From Candidatus Bathyarchaeota archaeon (GTDB lineage Archaea; Thermoproteota; Bathyarchaeia; Bathyarchaeales; B26-1): a DNA stretch of 13,135 nt. The stretch covers positions 1-13,135 of the forward strand of contig QMYL01000005.1 of assembly GCA_003662645.1 (NCBI GenBank), read 5' to 3'. A program made the position numbers and the translations under genes. Below are positions 1 through 6,832 of this stretch, in pieces (positions within the stretch are counted from its first letter, which is position 1; every line of letters begins with the position of its first letter). The notes beneath the pieces were generated by a model. It was not told the DNA's origin. It searched no databases and worked only from the letters and a program-made list of their open reading frames with translations.

Positions 1-42
1 GATAAGGGTTGAACCTGTATTAATCCATGTGAGGATGGTGAG

Positions 43-603
43 TTGACCGAAGAGGAGGTAGATCTGAAGAAGATAGCTGAGCTTAGGGATATACTGGAAG
101 AGCGCACTCGGAGGTTAGAGGCAGAGCTTGAGGGTTTGAGGGTTGTCCTCAAGTTCGTAAACGATCTATTACTAAAGAAGAGCTTTAAGAGGTTGGAGGT
201 TCCTAAGGGGGAGGTTCCGGAATTAAGGCCGACACCAACCCCGCCTAAGCCCCCAACCTTCCAGCTTAAGACGGTCACGGGTGAACTCTTGGCCGATGTC
301 TACCGTGAGGAGAACGCTCTGAGGATAGTTCCAGCGGCGGATAAGAGCTTTAACATAAACACACCGCCCTTCATGACCTTTCTGGTCGATAGGGTTTTGA
401 GGAAGATGGTTGAGAGGGATCAGGAGGCCGTTAGGAAGGGTGAGATACTCCCGGAGGCCGCCATCTCCTACGATATAATGAGGGAAGGCGATATAATCCG
501 TGAGATAGTTGTGAGCAATGTAACCCCCAGTAGGGAGAGGGAGCTCAGGTCCGCGATACGCTGGACCCTCGAGAAGATGTACGAGAAGATGAAGGCCACC
601 TAA
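43..603 (+). CDS. Conserved-looking archaeal protein of unknown function with N-terminal coiled coil
   Basis: I do not recognise the family. The 186-residue product has three visible parts: a charged helical segment at residues 5-45 rich in Glu, Lys and Leu that should form a coiled coil; a proline-rich linker at about 60-73 (PTPTPPKPPTF); and a compact domain at about 74-186 with alternating strands and helices ending in a basic helix (LEKMYEKMK). There is no signal peptide or membrane segment, so it is probably cytoplasmic. The start is TTG at 43: an in-frame TGA at 10-12 leaves no other ATG, GTG or TTG, and GAGG lies 8 bases before it. The stop is 24 bases from the stop of the convergent polB1, so the two are not co-transcribed. 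The even codon use and ordered domain layout support a real gene; the function is open. Confidence 0.8.
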   Translation: MTEEEVDLKKIAELRDILEERTRRLEAELEGLRVVLKFVNDLLLKKSFKRLEVPKGEVPELRPTPTPPKPPTFQLKTVTGELLADVYREENALRIVPAADKSFNINTPPFMTFLVDRVLRKMVERDQEAVRKGEILPEAAISYDIMREGDIIREIVVSNVTPSRERELRSAIRWTLEKMYEKMKAT

Positions 604-627
604 AACTTTAATCTAAAATTCTGAATC

Positions 628-3345
628 CTATATGAACTGTTCAAGCCTCGTGTAGCCTATTATCTCATCAAACTCCAAACCTAGGGCGTCTAGGATCTGG
701 TCGAAGGTCGAACGGAGGTAGTCGATATACTTATCAACATCGATCTCATTGTCTGATGCCATCTTGACAGGTTTAACGTGGGGCTCCCTCACGACCTTCA
801 CGAACCTTATGACATCTCCAGCCTTCAACTCCTCTCCCCTCTTCTGCAGTAGTAGGGCAGCCTTCACATGTTGGGGTGTAGTCTTGTCATATGCCCTCGG
901 AACCTTACCCAGAACAACCTCGAACGCAAGCTCATTCAAGTCGCCCCACTCCCTCCTCCTCAACTTCAGGTAGCAGTCATGTATAACCTTCTTAATATCC
1001 GCTAGAGCGTCCTCGAACTCGGCTGGAGTTCTAACCTTGCTGAGCCTACTCTCCATCTCGTCGAAGGCTCTCTTTATCAGAAGCGGGATGTGCCGCTTCT
1101 TTCCCGTCAAGCCCTTAACCTCGACCATCCCATCGAGTGTAACCCCGAGGTAGTTCTTCTTCCTAGAGCTGAGGACTGCGTATCGGTAAACCTTATCGAC
1201 ATCGAGCTCCATCTCCAAGCTCTCCTCTGTCCACTCCTTTATGGCCTCCATCTGCTCCTTAGATGGGTTCTTCAGGAAGAGGCTGTCTGTGTCGCCGTAT
1301 ATCACCTCTACACCGAGTTCCTTGGCCTTATTTATGGTGCGGAGTATTATATCCCTCCCGTAGGCAGCCGTCGCCTCAGCTGCTGGTGGACAGTAGAGGT
1401 CGAAGGTTTCAGCCCCGAAGACTCCATAGGAGGCGTTTAGTATAACCTTCAACGCGCTCTGGATTACGTTATACCAACTCCTCCTCTCGTCTGGAAGGCT
1501 CTTATCCTTAGCCTTAGGCTTATAGTATCTGACCCTCAAATCCCTGAGCGAGCCTATAAGTTTGCTCTCTAACGAACGGTTCTTCTTGCATATCCAGTGA
1601 GGTGTTCCTGGAACCTTATTATCCATACACTCCTTATGTGGGCATAATATGGACTGATATCCTATATTGTGCACCTTAATTATGGATGGGTATAGACTCT
1701 GGAAGTCCATGACGACAACGTTGAAGTGTACGCCCGGAACTGGGTCGACGACTATGGCCCCCATGTACTTCTTACCCTTTATTATAGCCTTCGTGGCCGT
1801 CTTCCCCTTAACGGCGAGTATATCCTCCTTATTCGGTATCAGCATGCCTAAACGCCTATGTTCGTATTGCATGAAGCTCCTAATCCAGCGTGAGACCCCC
1901 TGACGGCTCACATCCTCCATGGGCATCCTGCTGATCCTGGTTAGGGCGAGTAGGAGCTTCATGACGAGGTCGTCGTTGTAGGATGTCAGCTCGTACGTCA
2001 GTTCGGCGTCATTTAAGCAGTATCTTGCGAGTTCACCGTAGGCCAGGTCCGAGATCGGCTTCGATATCTCGATCTTGGACTTTCCAATTAGAGCTCTACT
2101 TACCTCGTCTAGGGTTATATTCCGATACCTCTGTCCGAAGGCGTATATCTGGATGGACTTGTTCCCGAAGAACTTGTAGAGGTCTATATGTATGCCGTAA
2201 CGTAGCAGGCACACATTCCTGCCGAGGCTTATCGGTATCTCATCCCTATCGAAGCCCAATCTTTCAGCCCTATGGAATAGGTAACGAAGGTCGAAGTCGT
2301 CACCGTTGAAGGTTATGATGAATGGATACTCCCTCAGAGCCCTAAAGATCGCTGAGATTAAGTCCCTCTCCCTCTCGTAGAACTCAACCCTAACATCTGG
2401 TGGAAGGTCTAGGGGTCCCTCCTCAACACCCTCACGCCTCAATATTAGAACTCTCTTCAAACCATCAGAATCGACCAGCGAGGCGCAGATAACCTCATAG
2501 CTGGCCTCACGGGGATCTGGAACCCTCGGTAGACCTGTGGCCTCAACCCACGGTGAGAAGACCTCGATGTCCAATGCAGCCCTCCTGAACCTTGGGGCTG
2601 GGCACTCCAGGAGCTTAGCCCACATCTCGACGTACGGTAAGATGTCATCCGGCTCGTCCTTGAAGTAGGACTCGATGAGCTTCTCAACCTTCTCCTCATA
2701 GGCCTTATACTCACCATGCTGAGCTGGTACAAGTTCCCCATCCTTGATCTCGTACACCATTCCTGGGGCTAGACCCCTATCGTAGATGTAGCACTGGTAG
2801 TACTTTATCGCAGCCTCCCAAACCTTAACCTCCCTCTTCTGCCCGAAGACCTTTGGGTACTCCTCAGGTATTATATCCCTTATGCATCCTCTCGGTCGGC
2901 CTCCTATAGCCAGTGGATCCGTCGCCACAACCTTTGTTATGGTGACCTTACGGTCTAGGAGGGCGTCGTACTTCTCCACAGTCTCGAGATGGTCGAAACC
3001 CGGGTGGTTAATCAGGCGATCCAGCTTCTCAAGCTCCTCTTTTGGTATGTTCGTGAAGCAGTAGGGTTTATGGCCGGTTGTGTCGTACCAGAGGTATATC
3101 CTCCTAGACCCTGGTTCGTAGAGTTTTATACATGCGCTCCTCCTCTTCCCATCATAGGTTGCTGATATGAAGTATGAGGGAGGGAGATCCCTTGGGGTAA
3201 CCTCCTCCTCTACCGGAGTCCTCTCCTCAGGTTCCCTCGTAACCTTCGATTCTGAACTCTCTTTTGAAGCTTCAACCTCTCCACCCTTTTCGGGAGGCTC
3301 CGGGATATTGAAGAACTCGTCCAGGCGCCTAATAGCCATACCCAT
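628..3345 (-). CDS. polB1: Family B replicative DNA polymerase, PolB1 (Dpo1) type
   Basis: Main replicative polymerase of TACK archaea: DNA synthesis with 3'-5' proofreading. Counting from the TTG at 3348, the exonuclease sites are Exo I D260/E262 (LDIEVF), Exo II N348 to D353 (NGDDFDL) and Exo III Y443/D447 (YCLND). The polymerase sites are motif A at about 548 (DFQSLYPSII, Gln where Ala or Ser is usual), motif B K634-G642 (KVILNASYG) and motif C YGDTDS at 684-689. The insert after motif A carries C569, C574 and C587. YGVFGAETF and the TPQHVKAAL block near the C-terminus match Sulfolobus PolB1 as I recall it. Residues 1-55 are an acidic tail beginning with a PIP-like IRRLDEFF, comparable to the PIP-like start of Sulfolobus PolB1. 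The TTG at 3348 is possible, but ATG at 3345 or 3339 fits the upstream box A better. All catalytic residues are present and there is no intein. Confidence 0.96.
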   Translation of the reverse strand: MGMAIRRLDEFFNIPEPPEKGGEVEASKESSESKVTREPEERTPVEEEVTPRDLPPSYFISATYDGKRRSACIKLYEPGSRRIYLWYDTTGHKPYCFTNIPKEELEKLDRLINHPGFDHLETVEKYDALLDRKVTITKVVATDPLAIGGRPRGCIRDIIPEEYPKVFGQKREVKVWEAAIKYYQCYIYDRGLAPGMVYEIKDGELVPAQHGEYKAYEEKVEKLIESYFKDEPDDILPYVEMWAKLLECPAPRFRRAALDIEVFSPWVEATGLPRVPDPREASYEVICASLVDSDGLKRVLILRREGVEEGPLDLPPDVRVEFYERERDLISAIFRALREYPFIITFNGDDFDLRYLFHRAERLGFDRDEIPISLGRNVCLLRYGIHIDLYKFFGNKSIQIYAFGQRYRNITLDEVSRALIGKSKIEISKPISDLAYGELARYCLNDAELTYELTSYNDDLVMKLLLALTRISRMPMEDVSRQGVSRWIRSFMQYEHRRLGMLIPNKEDILAVKGKTATKAIIKGKKYMGAIVVDPVPGVHFNVVVMDFQSLYPSIIKVHNIGYQSILCPHKECMDNKVPGTPHWICKKNRSLESKLIGSLRDLRVRYYKPKAKDKSLPDERRSWYNVIQSALKVILNASYGVFGAETFDLYCPPAAEATAAYGRDIILRTINKAKELGVEVIYGDTDSLFLKNPSKEQMEAIKEWTEESLEMELDVDKVYRYAVLSSRKKNYLGVTLDGMVEVKGLTGKKRHIPLLIKRAFDEMESRLSKVRTPAEFEDALADIKKVIHDCYLKLRRREWGDLNELAFEVVLGKVPRAYDKTTPQHVKAALLLQKRGEELKAGDVIRFVKVVREPHVKPVKMASDNEIDVDKYIDYLRSTFDQILDALGLEFDEIIGYTRLEQFI

Positions 3346-3374
3346 CAAGCCGATAACATATCGGGTAGACGAAG

Positions 3375-3382
3375 ATTTTAAG
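3375..3382 (-). promoter_or_regulatory. Box A (TATA) of polB1
   Basis: On the minus strand the sequence reads CTTAAAAT here, about 30 bases before the ATG at 3345. A transcription start 24-27 bases downstream would give a leader of only a few bases, in line with leaderless or near-leaderless archaeal mRNAs. No convincing Shine-Dalgarno site precedes the start. Confidence 0.45.
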
Positions 3383-3428
3383 GTTTCGACGGGTTTTTGA
3401 TGGCATGTTCAAAGTGTGATTCTTTTCC

Positions 3429-4463
3429 TCACCTGTATCTTCCGTACCTCTTGAACGCCCTATACATGGCTCTAACGTTCTTGAGGGGGACGTCGATGTT
3501 TATCTCCCCTCTGCAGATCAAGCCTCCTCTCCCTTCGTGGCTGAATAATTCTACGACATCCTTCACGTAGGCTTCTACTTCGCTGGGCGTCCCTTTTGGT
3601 AGTATATATTGCCTATCTATATCGCTACATACACAGACCTTCTCGTACACGGCGTTAGCGAGCTCCTCAAGCTTGAAGCAAGAAAACTGGGGGTTCAGTA
3701 TGTCTACACCTATCTCGATCAGGTCTGGTATAACATCCATTATGTATCCATCACTGTGGAAGTAGACGTATGCTCCGTGTTCATGGACCAGCTTGAACAT
3801 CTCCCTATATCGTGGTTTGAAGAAACTCCTCCAGAAGTCTGGTTTAACCATCAGCCTATCCTGTGTACCCCAATCGTCGGCGAAGCTTACGGCGTCCGGT
3901 TTAGCCTCCAAAACGCGACTTATAGACCTCAAACAGTAATCCAGAAGTCTATCCGCAAGCTCATAGAGCCCCTTAGGTTTGGTTAGGAAGTCTAGGAGGA
4001 GGTTCCTGAACCCCCTAAGCCACTGCATTCTCTCGAAGAAGTTTCCGGGCTCAAAGCCTAGGATGACGAAGTACCCCTTCCTCCTGAGCTTGGAGACCCT
4101 ATCCCTTAACTCCTCCAAGGGAACTTTTAAGGGTGGAAACCTATAATCCTCAAAGCTGTCCCAGCTCTTTATTGGGTAATCGCAGACTTGTCCATGTATC
4201 CCATCAACCGATGACCTCCAGAGGACTCCCCACTTATCCCTGTGGGTTCCCATTTTATACTGGGGTGGGAGCTCCTCTGGTTTGGGTATGGTGAACCTTG
4301 ATGGCCCAAAGTCCTGTGGATACCTAACAAAGATAGCGTTCAGTTTCTCTCCATACTTGATTAGGGCTCCCGGTAGAGGTGAGTGCATAATCGGCGCGCG
4401 GTCTGGGCTCTCCAAGTTTATGGTTGCGACGACCCTCTCGTAACTCCTCAATTTAAGATTCAC
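3429..4463 (-). CDS. Uroporphyrinogen decarboxylase-like (URO-D superfamily) protein
   Basis: A 344-residue single-domain TIM-barrel protein of the URO-D/methylcobamide:CoM methyltransferase superfamily. Diagnostic stretches are the opening RVVATINLESPDRAP, the central DDWGTQDRLMVKPDFWR (196-212), FHSDGYIMDVIPDLIEIGVDILNP (235-258), DIDRQYILPKGTPSEV and the closing PLKNVRAMYRAFKRYG. True HemE is unlikely because no haem genes are nearby and the sequence belongs to the divergent archaeal paralogues. The zinc-type HxC of MtaA/MtbA reads H236-S-D238 here, so a zinc thiol-methyltransferase role is doubtful; C277/C279 and C317 are present but in other places. The start is GTG at 4463, with no clear ribosome site and a box A at about 4504-4511. 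It is divergent from dedA and upstream of polB1 by about 80 bases. The substrate cannot be told from sequence. Confidence 0.85.
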   Translation of the reverse strand: MNLKLRSYERVVATINLESPDRAPIMHSPLPGALIKYGEKLNAIFVRYPQDFGPSRFTIPKPEELPPQYKMGTHRDKWGVLWRSSVDGIHGQVCDYPIKSWDSFEDYRFPPLKVPLEELRDRVSKLRRKGYFVILGFEPGNFFERMQWLRGFRNLLLDFLTKPKGLYELADRLLDYCLRSISRVLEAKPDAVSFADDWGTQDRLMVKPDFWRSFFKPRYREMFKLVHEHGAYVYFHSDGYIMDVIPDLIEIGVDILNPQFSCFKLEELANAVYEKVCVCSDIDRQYILPKGTPSEVEAYVKDVVELFSHEGRGGLICRGEINIDVPLKNVRAMYRAFKRYGRYR

Positions 4464-4500
4464 CGATGATGTGGTCTACTACTTATAGGAAGGATTTCTG

Positions 4501-4530
4501 AGAATTAAAAATTCTGGGGTATACTTTTAA
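4501..4530. promoter_or_regulatory. Divergent promoter region with a 15-bp palindrome
   Basis: The 98-base gap between the URO-D-like gene and dedA holds a perfect inverted repeat AGAATT-AAA-AATTCT at 4501-4515. On the minus strand its core TTTTTAAT at 4504-4511 can serve as box A for the URO-D-like gene. On the plus strand CTTTTAAG at 4523-4530 lies about 35 bases before the GTG at 4562 and is the likely box A of dedA. The palindrome therefore lies where one regulator could control both genes. The role as an operator is inference. Confidence 0.45.
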
Positions 4531-4561
4531 GCTACATAGTAGAAAGAGAAGTTAGTATATT

Positions 4562-5212
4562 GTGGGATTTATGTTGGGGGTTTGGCTCAGCATACTCATG
4601 GCTGGTCAGGGCTTGGAGGGATGGATAGAGCAGCTCGCTTACCAGTACGGCTATTTGGGCGTATTCTTGGTCAGCCTAATCGGAGCTATGTCGATAGTCT
4701 TCCCAATACCATACACCCTAATTATATTCACGATGGGCCACCTCCTCGACCCCTTCCTCGTAGCTTTGATGGGCGGCCTGGGCTCGAGCCTTGGAGAGTT
4801 CTTCGGTTACATCCTAGGATACTATGGGAGGGCAGTCATAAGTGAGGAGAGGAGGAAGAAGATGGATTACATGCTTAAGGTACTGAACCGTTACGGGTCT
4901 ATAACGATATTTCTGTTCGCCTTGACGCCGCTGCCGGATGACCTCCTCTTCATACCGCTGGGCATGCTCAGATACAAGTTCATCAAGGCCTTCATGCCAT
5001 GCCTTGTGGGTAAACTCCTCATGTGCTTCATACTGGCCTACTCCGGCAAGTTCTCTATAGATATTGTACGCAACTACTTCGGTGAAGCTGGGGATCTAAG
5101 CGTGATTGTGACAGCGCTCCTCCTAGTCGTGATCATAGTGGCCATGCTCAAAGTTGATTGGGAACAGGTCTTCACAAAGTACATCGGAGACCTTGGGGGA
5201 AAGGAGGAGTGA
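4562..5212 (+). CDS. DedA/VTT-domain integral membrane protein
   Basis: A 216-residue polytopic membrane protein of the DedA (SNARE-associated, VTT) family; some bacterial members act as undecaprenyl-phosphate or lipid translocases and others affect membrane homeostasis, but archaeal substrates are not established. The VTT domain spans about residues 30-165, with the family motif GSSLGEFFGYILGYYGR (74-90) carrying Gly, Glu and Tyr, and the re-entrant FALTPLPDDLLFIPLG (119-134) with the Pro and Asp pair. Hydrophobic segments lie at about 28-46, 50-72, 113-133, 143-161 and 180-196, followed by a short acidic tail (GGKEE). The start is GTG at 4562; ATG at 4571 is an alternative. Its stop TGA abuts the ATG of the decayed TauE/SafE gene, suggesting the two once formed an operon. 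Confidence 0.9.
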   Translation: MGFMLGVWLSILMAGQGLEGWIEQLAYQYGYLGVFLVSLIGAMSIVFPIPYTLIIFTMGHLLDPFLVALMGGLGSSLGEFFGYILGYYGRAVISEERRKKMDYMLKVLNRYGSITIFLFALTPLPDDLLFIPLGMLRYKFIKAFMPCLVGKLLMCFILAYSGKFSIDIVRNYFGEAGDLSVIVTALLLVVIIVAMLKVDWEQVFTKYIGDLGGKEE

Positions 5213-5639
5213 ATGGCCAACCAAATCAGAAGAAGAGGGAAACCGCTAAACTTGATGATGGATCTGAACGAGGTCCAGTGGCCGATCATGTTAATATGCA
5301 CCTTACTGGTCGGCCTCAATAAGACGGCGATCCCTCGGGTTAGGCTTTCTGGTAGTCCCCTAATGGCTGAGGCCTATAATGATACTACCTATTGGCCATG
5401 GTATTGCCGAAGAATGAGCCTGTAAGCACGGGGCTGGTACCTCCTTCTATTAAACTGGTTCAAGGTTCTTCAGTGTCAACCTCGGCTTAATAACAGCTCA
5501 ATCTTTAAGGCTCAACTTTGTATTATTCCGAGCCATAGCGGTTGGGCGAATAGCTGGGATAGGGATATTTTAAGAGAATCCCGAGAAGGCCTTCACGAAT
5601 ATAATCCAGATTCTAGCAGCGGTAAAGCTTTTATTCTAA
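5213..5639 (+). pseudogene. Decayed TauE/SafE-family (sulfite/organosulfonate exporter) gene
   Basis: Pieces of a TauE/SafE permease can be read in order but in changing frames. 5213-5335 gives an N-terminus with VQWPIMLICTLLVGLNKTAIP; 5337-5360 continues as GLGFLVVP; 5358-5374 as LMAEA; 5373-5387 as PIMIL; 5389-5437 as LLAMVLPKNEPVSTG; 5438-5467 as YLLLLNWFKV; and 5469-5639 as FSVNLGLITAQSL, then RAIAVGRIAGIGIF, a TAA at 5571-5573, and NPEKAFTNIIQILAAVKLLF with a final TAA. These are the start (GLSKTGxPGLG) and the last third of the family. About 100 residues of the middle are missing between LMAEA and PIMIL. There is thus one large deletion, about six frame changes and one nonsense codon. 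The ATG directly follows the dedA stop and has a GGAGGAG site. The 70-residue open frame at 5213-5425 is just the first readable part. Confidence 0.82.
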
Positions 5640-5668
5640 CGCTCCAATCAAAGTTGTGGAGGAAGGGA
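5628..5668 (+). promoter_or_regulatory. Box A and Shine-Dalgarno site of the nitroreductase gene
   Basis: CTTTTATT at 5628-5635 lies in the last codons of the decayed transporter gene, with an expected transcription start near 5657. GGAGGAAGGGAG at 5658-5669 is a strong ribosome site right before ATG 5671. This decides the start in favour of ATG 5671 over the in-frame GTG at 5656, which would sit on top of the ribosome site. Confidence 0.55.
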
Positions 5669-5670
5669 GA

Positions 5671-6195
5671 ATGGAGTTTTACGAGGTTATACGTACCAGG
5701 AGGAGTATCCGCTCTTATAAGCCGGATCCAGTACCCGAGGATGTGTTGAGGAGGGTTCTGGAGGCTGCGAGGATAGCTCCATCCGGCTCAAACCGTCAAC
5801 CATGGAAGTTCATAGTAGTCAGGGATGAGGAGGTTAAGAGGAGGCTTGTCGAAGCCTGTCATAACCAGAGCTTCATAGCTGAGGCTCCAGTTGTGATAGT
5901 TGCTTGTGGATACAACATCCACTATAACCGTGGAGGATACATGGGCGACATGAGCATGCTAGTCGATGTGGCGATAGCCTTCACCCATCTCATCCTAGCC
6001 GCTAGGGCTGAGGGGCTTGGGACTTGCTGGATAGGCTCCTTCGATAATGAGGCCGTTAAGAGGATACTTAACATCCCAGATGATGTCAACGTCGTAGCCT
6101 TAACCCCGCTCGGGTATCCAAGGGGTGAGGGCTTCTCCGAGCCTGGGCCTAGGAAGAGCCTCGAGGATATAGTGTCGGTGGATCGGTTCCAGTAA
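5671..6195 (+). CDS. Nitroreductase-family FMN-dependent oxidoreductase
   Basis: A small soluble flavoprotein of 174 residues, the usual size of the minimal nitroreductase fold, which works as a domain-swapped dimer and reduces nitro compounds, quinones or flavins with NAD(P)H. FMN-binding signatures are RTRRSIRSY at residues 8-16 (phosphate contact) and APSGSNRQPWKFIVV at 36-50. The second half has AARAEGLGTCWIGSFDNEAV and the closing LTPLGYP, both typical. The stretch YNIHYNRGGYMGDMSM lies in the variable active-site lid. The start is ATG 5671, fixed by the preceding ribosome site; GTG 5656 would add five residues. It stands alone: behind a pseudogene and 39 bases from the stop of the convergent GNAT gene. 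The physiological substrate is unknown. Confidence 0.92.
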   Translation: MEFYEVIRTRRSIRSYKPDPVPEDVLRRVLEAARIAPSGSNRQPWKFIVVRDEEVKRRLVEACHNQSFIAEAPVVIVACGYNIHYNRGGYMGDMSMLVDVAIAFTHLILAARAEGLGTCWIGSFDNEAVKRILNIPDDVNVVALTPLGYPRGEGFSEPGPRKSLEDIVSVDRFQ

Positions 6196-6234
6196 CGCCG
6201 TGGCTGTTATCCTCGGATTGGAAACTCTCAGCCT

Positions 6235-6720
6235 TTATTGGAGTTTCATGTAGTAGGTTACCATGGGTATAGCCTTGTTGAAACCGACCTTCTTGTAGGC
6301 CCTCCTTGCCGGTTTATGCGCATCGTCCAGGCCCGTTGTAACCGTGGCGAATCTCATCCCTTCGTATTTGAATATCTCGATTACCCTTCTGTACTGTTCT
6401 GTCCCTATACCCCTCCCCTGATACTTCGGTTTTACCGCGTTGTTTCCTATTTCACCTATCATCTTCTCCCTGTCGAGTGTGAACGTTATGAATCCCAAGA
6501 TCTCGCCGTCCATCTCTGTGACGAGCATCCAGTTTGGATGTCTCTTGTAATGCTCCCTAATCGAGTTCGCCTTCCTCTCCTCCCAGCCCTTATGGAGGAT
6601 GTTGAAGAGTTCATCTCCAAGTATCCTCCTATAATTGTCGTAGATGGGCTCCCAGGCCTCTACTGCGATCTCACAGGATGGTTCAATATCCTCCGCCCTA
6701 GCTAACCTAACCCTGATCAC
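6235..6720 (-). CDS. GNAT-family N-acetyltransferase
   Basis: A 161-residue single-domain GCN5-related acetyltransferase, transferring acetyl from acetyl-CoA to an amine of unknown identity. Strand 1 and helix 1 read IRVRLARAEDIEPSCEIAVEAW. Motif A is IGNNAVKPKYQGRGIGTEQYRRV, with the pyrophosphate-binding QGRGIG at about residues 101-106. Motif B follows as ARRAYKKVGFNKAIPMVTYYMK, with the usual A-x-x-x-Y-K-K-x-GF pattern near the C-terminus. The start is GTG at 6720, preceded by TAGGGAGGGT (6728-6737) on the minus strand as a ribosome site. It is divergent from the surface-protein gene. The GNAT class does not reveal the substrate; protein N-terminal or small-molecule acetylation are both possible. 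Confidence 0.88.
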   Translation of the reverse strand: MIRVRLARAEDIEPSCEIAVEAWEPIYDNYRRILGDELFNILHKGWEERKANSIREHYKRHPNWMLVTEMDGEILGFITFTLDREKMIGEIGNNAVKPKYQGRGIGTEQYRRVIEIFKYEGMRFATVTTGLDDAHKPARRAYKKVGFNKAIPMVTYYMKLQ

Positions 6721-6727
6721 GGTTTAT

Positions 6728-6825
6728 ACCCTCCCTAGAAATCCATCCATTGATTCAGGGCGGCCTTATATTAAAATTTGTTGAATAAGGTTAAATAGCG
6801 GGTGTTCACCAATTAGTTAGGAGGC
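6728..6825. promoter_or_regulatory. Divergent promoter region between GNAT gene and surface-protein gene
   Basis: Minus strand: box A-like TTTAATATAAGG at 6764-6775 and the ribosome site TAGGGAGGGT at 6728-6737 serve the GNAT gene. Plus strand: GGTTAAATAG at 6789-6798 is a box A candidate, and TTAGGAGGC at 6817-6825 is the ribosome site of the surface-protein ATG at 6833. CCTTAT (6764-6769) and ATAAGG (6785-6790) form a 6-base inverted repeat with a 15-base spacer around both box A elements. The signals are plausible but short. Confidence 0.45.
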
Positions 6826-6832
6826 TAAGTGT

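Noticed and set aside
749..3064. Several long open frames antisense or shifted within polB1
   Set aside because: They lie opposite conserved polymerase motifs, have no ribosome sites or box A, and their translations are low-quality; they are shadows of polB1.
5213..5425. A 70-residue open frame right behind dedA with a GGAGGAG site, as a new small membrane protein
   Set aside because: Its first 40 residues are the N-terminus of a TauE/SafE permease and the family sequence continues in other frames, so it is a fragment of a decayed gene.
5400..5560. Possible tRNA or structured RNA (GGTTCAAGG and GGCTC/GAGCC pairing)
   Set aside because: No cloverleaf could be built, and the stretch is explained by the C-terminal part of the decayed permease.
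6238..6705. 155-residue plus-strand open frame opposite the GNAT gene
   Set aside because: The minus strand carries intact GNAT motifs and a ribosome site; the plus-strand product shows no recognisable pattern.
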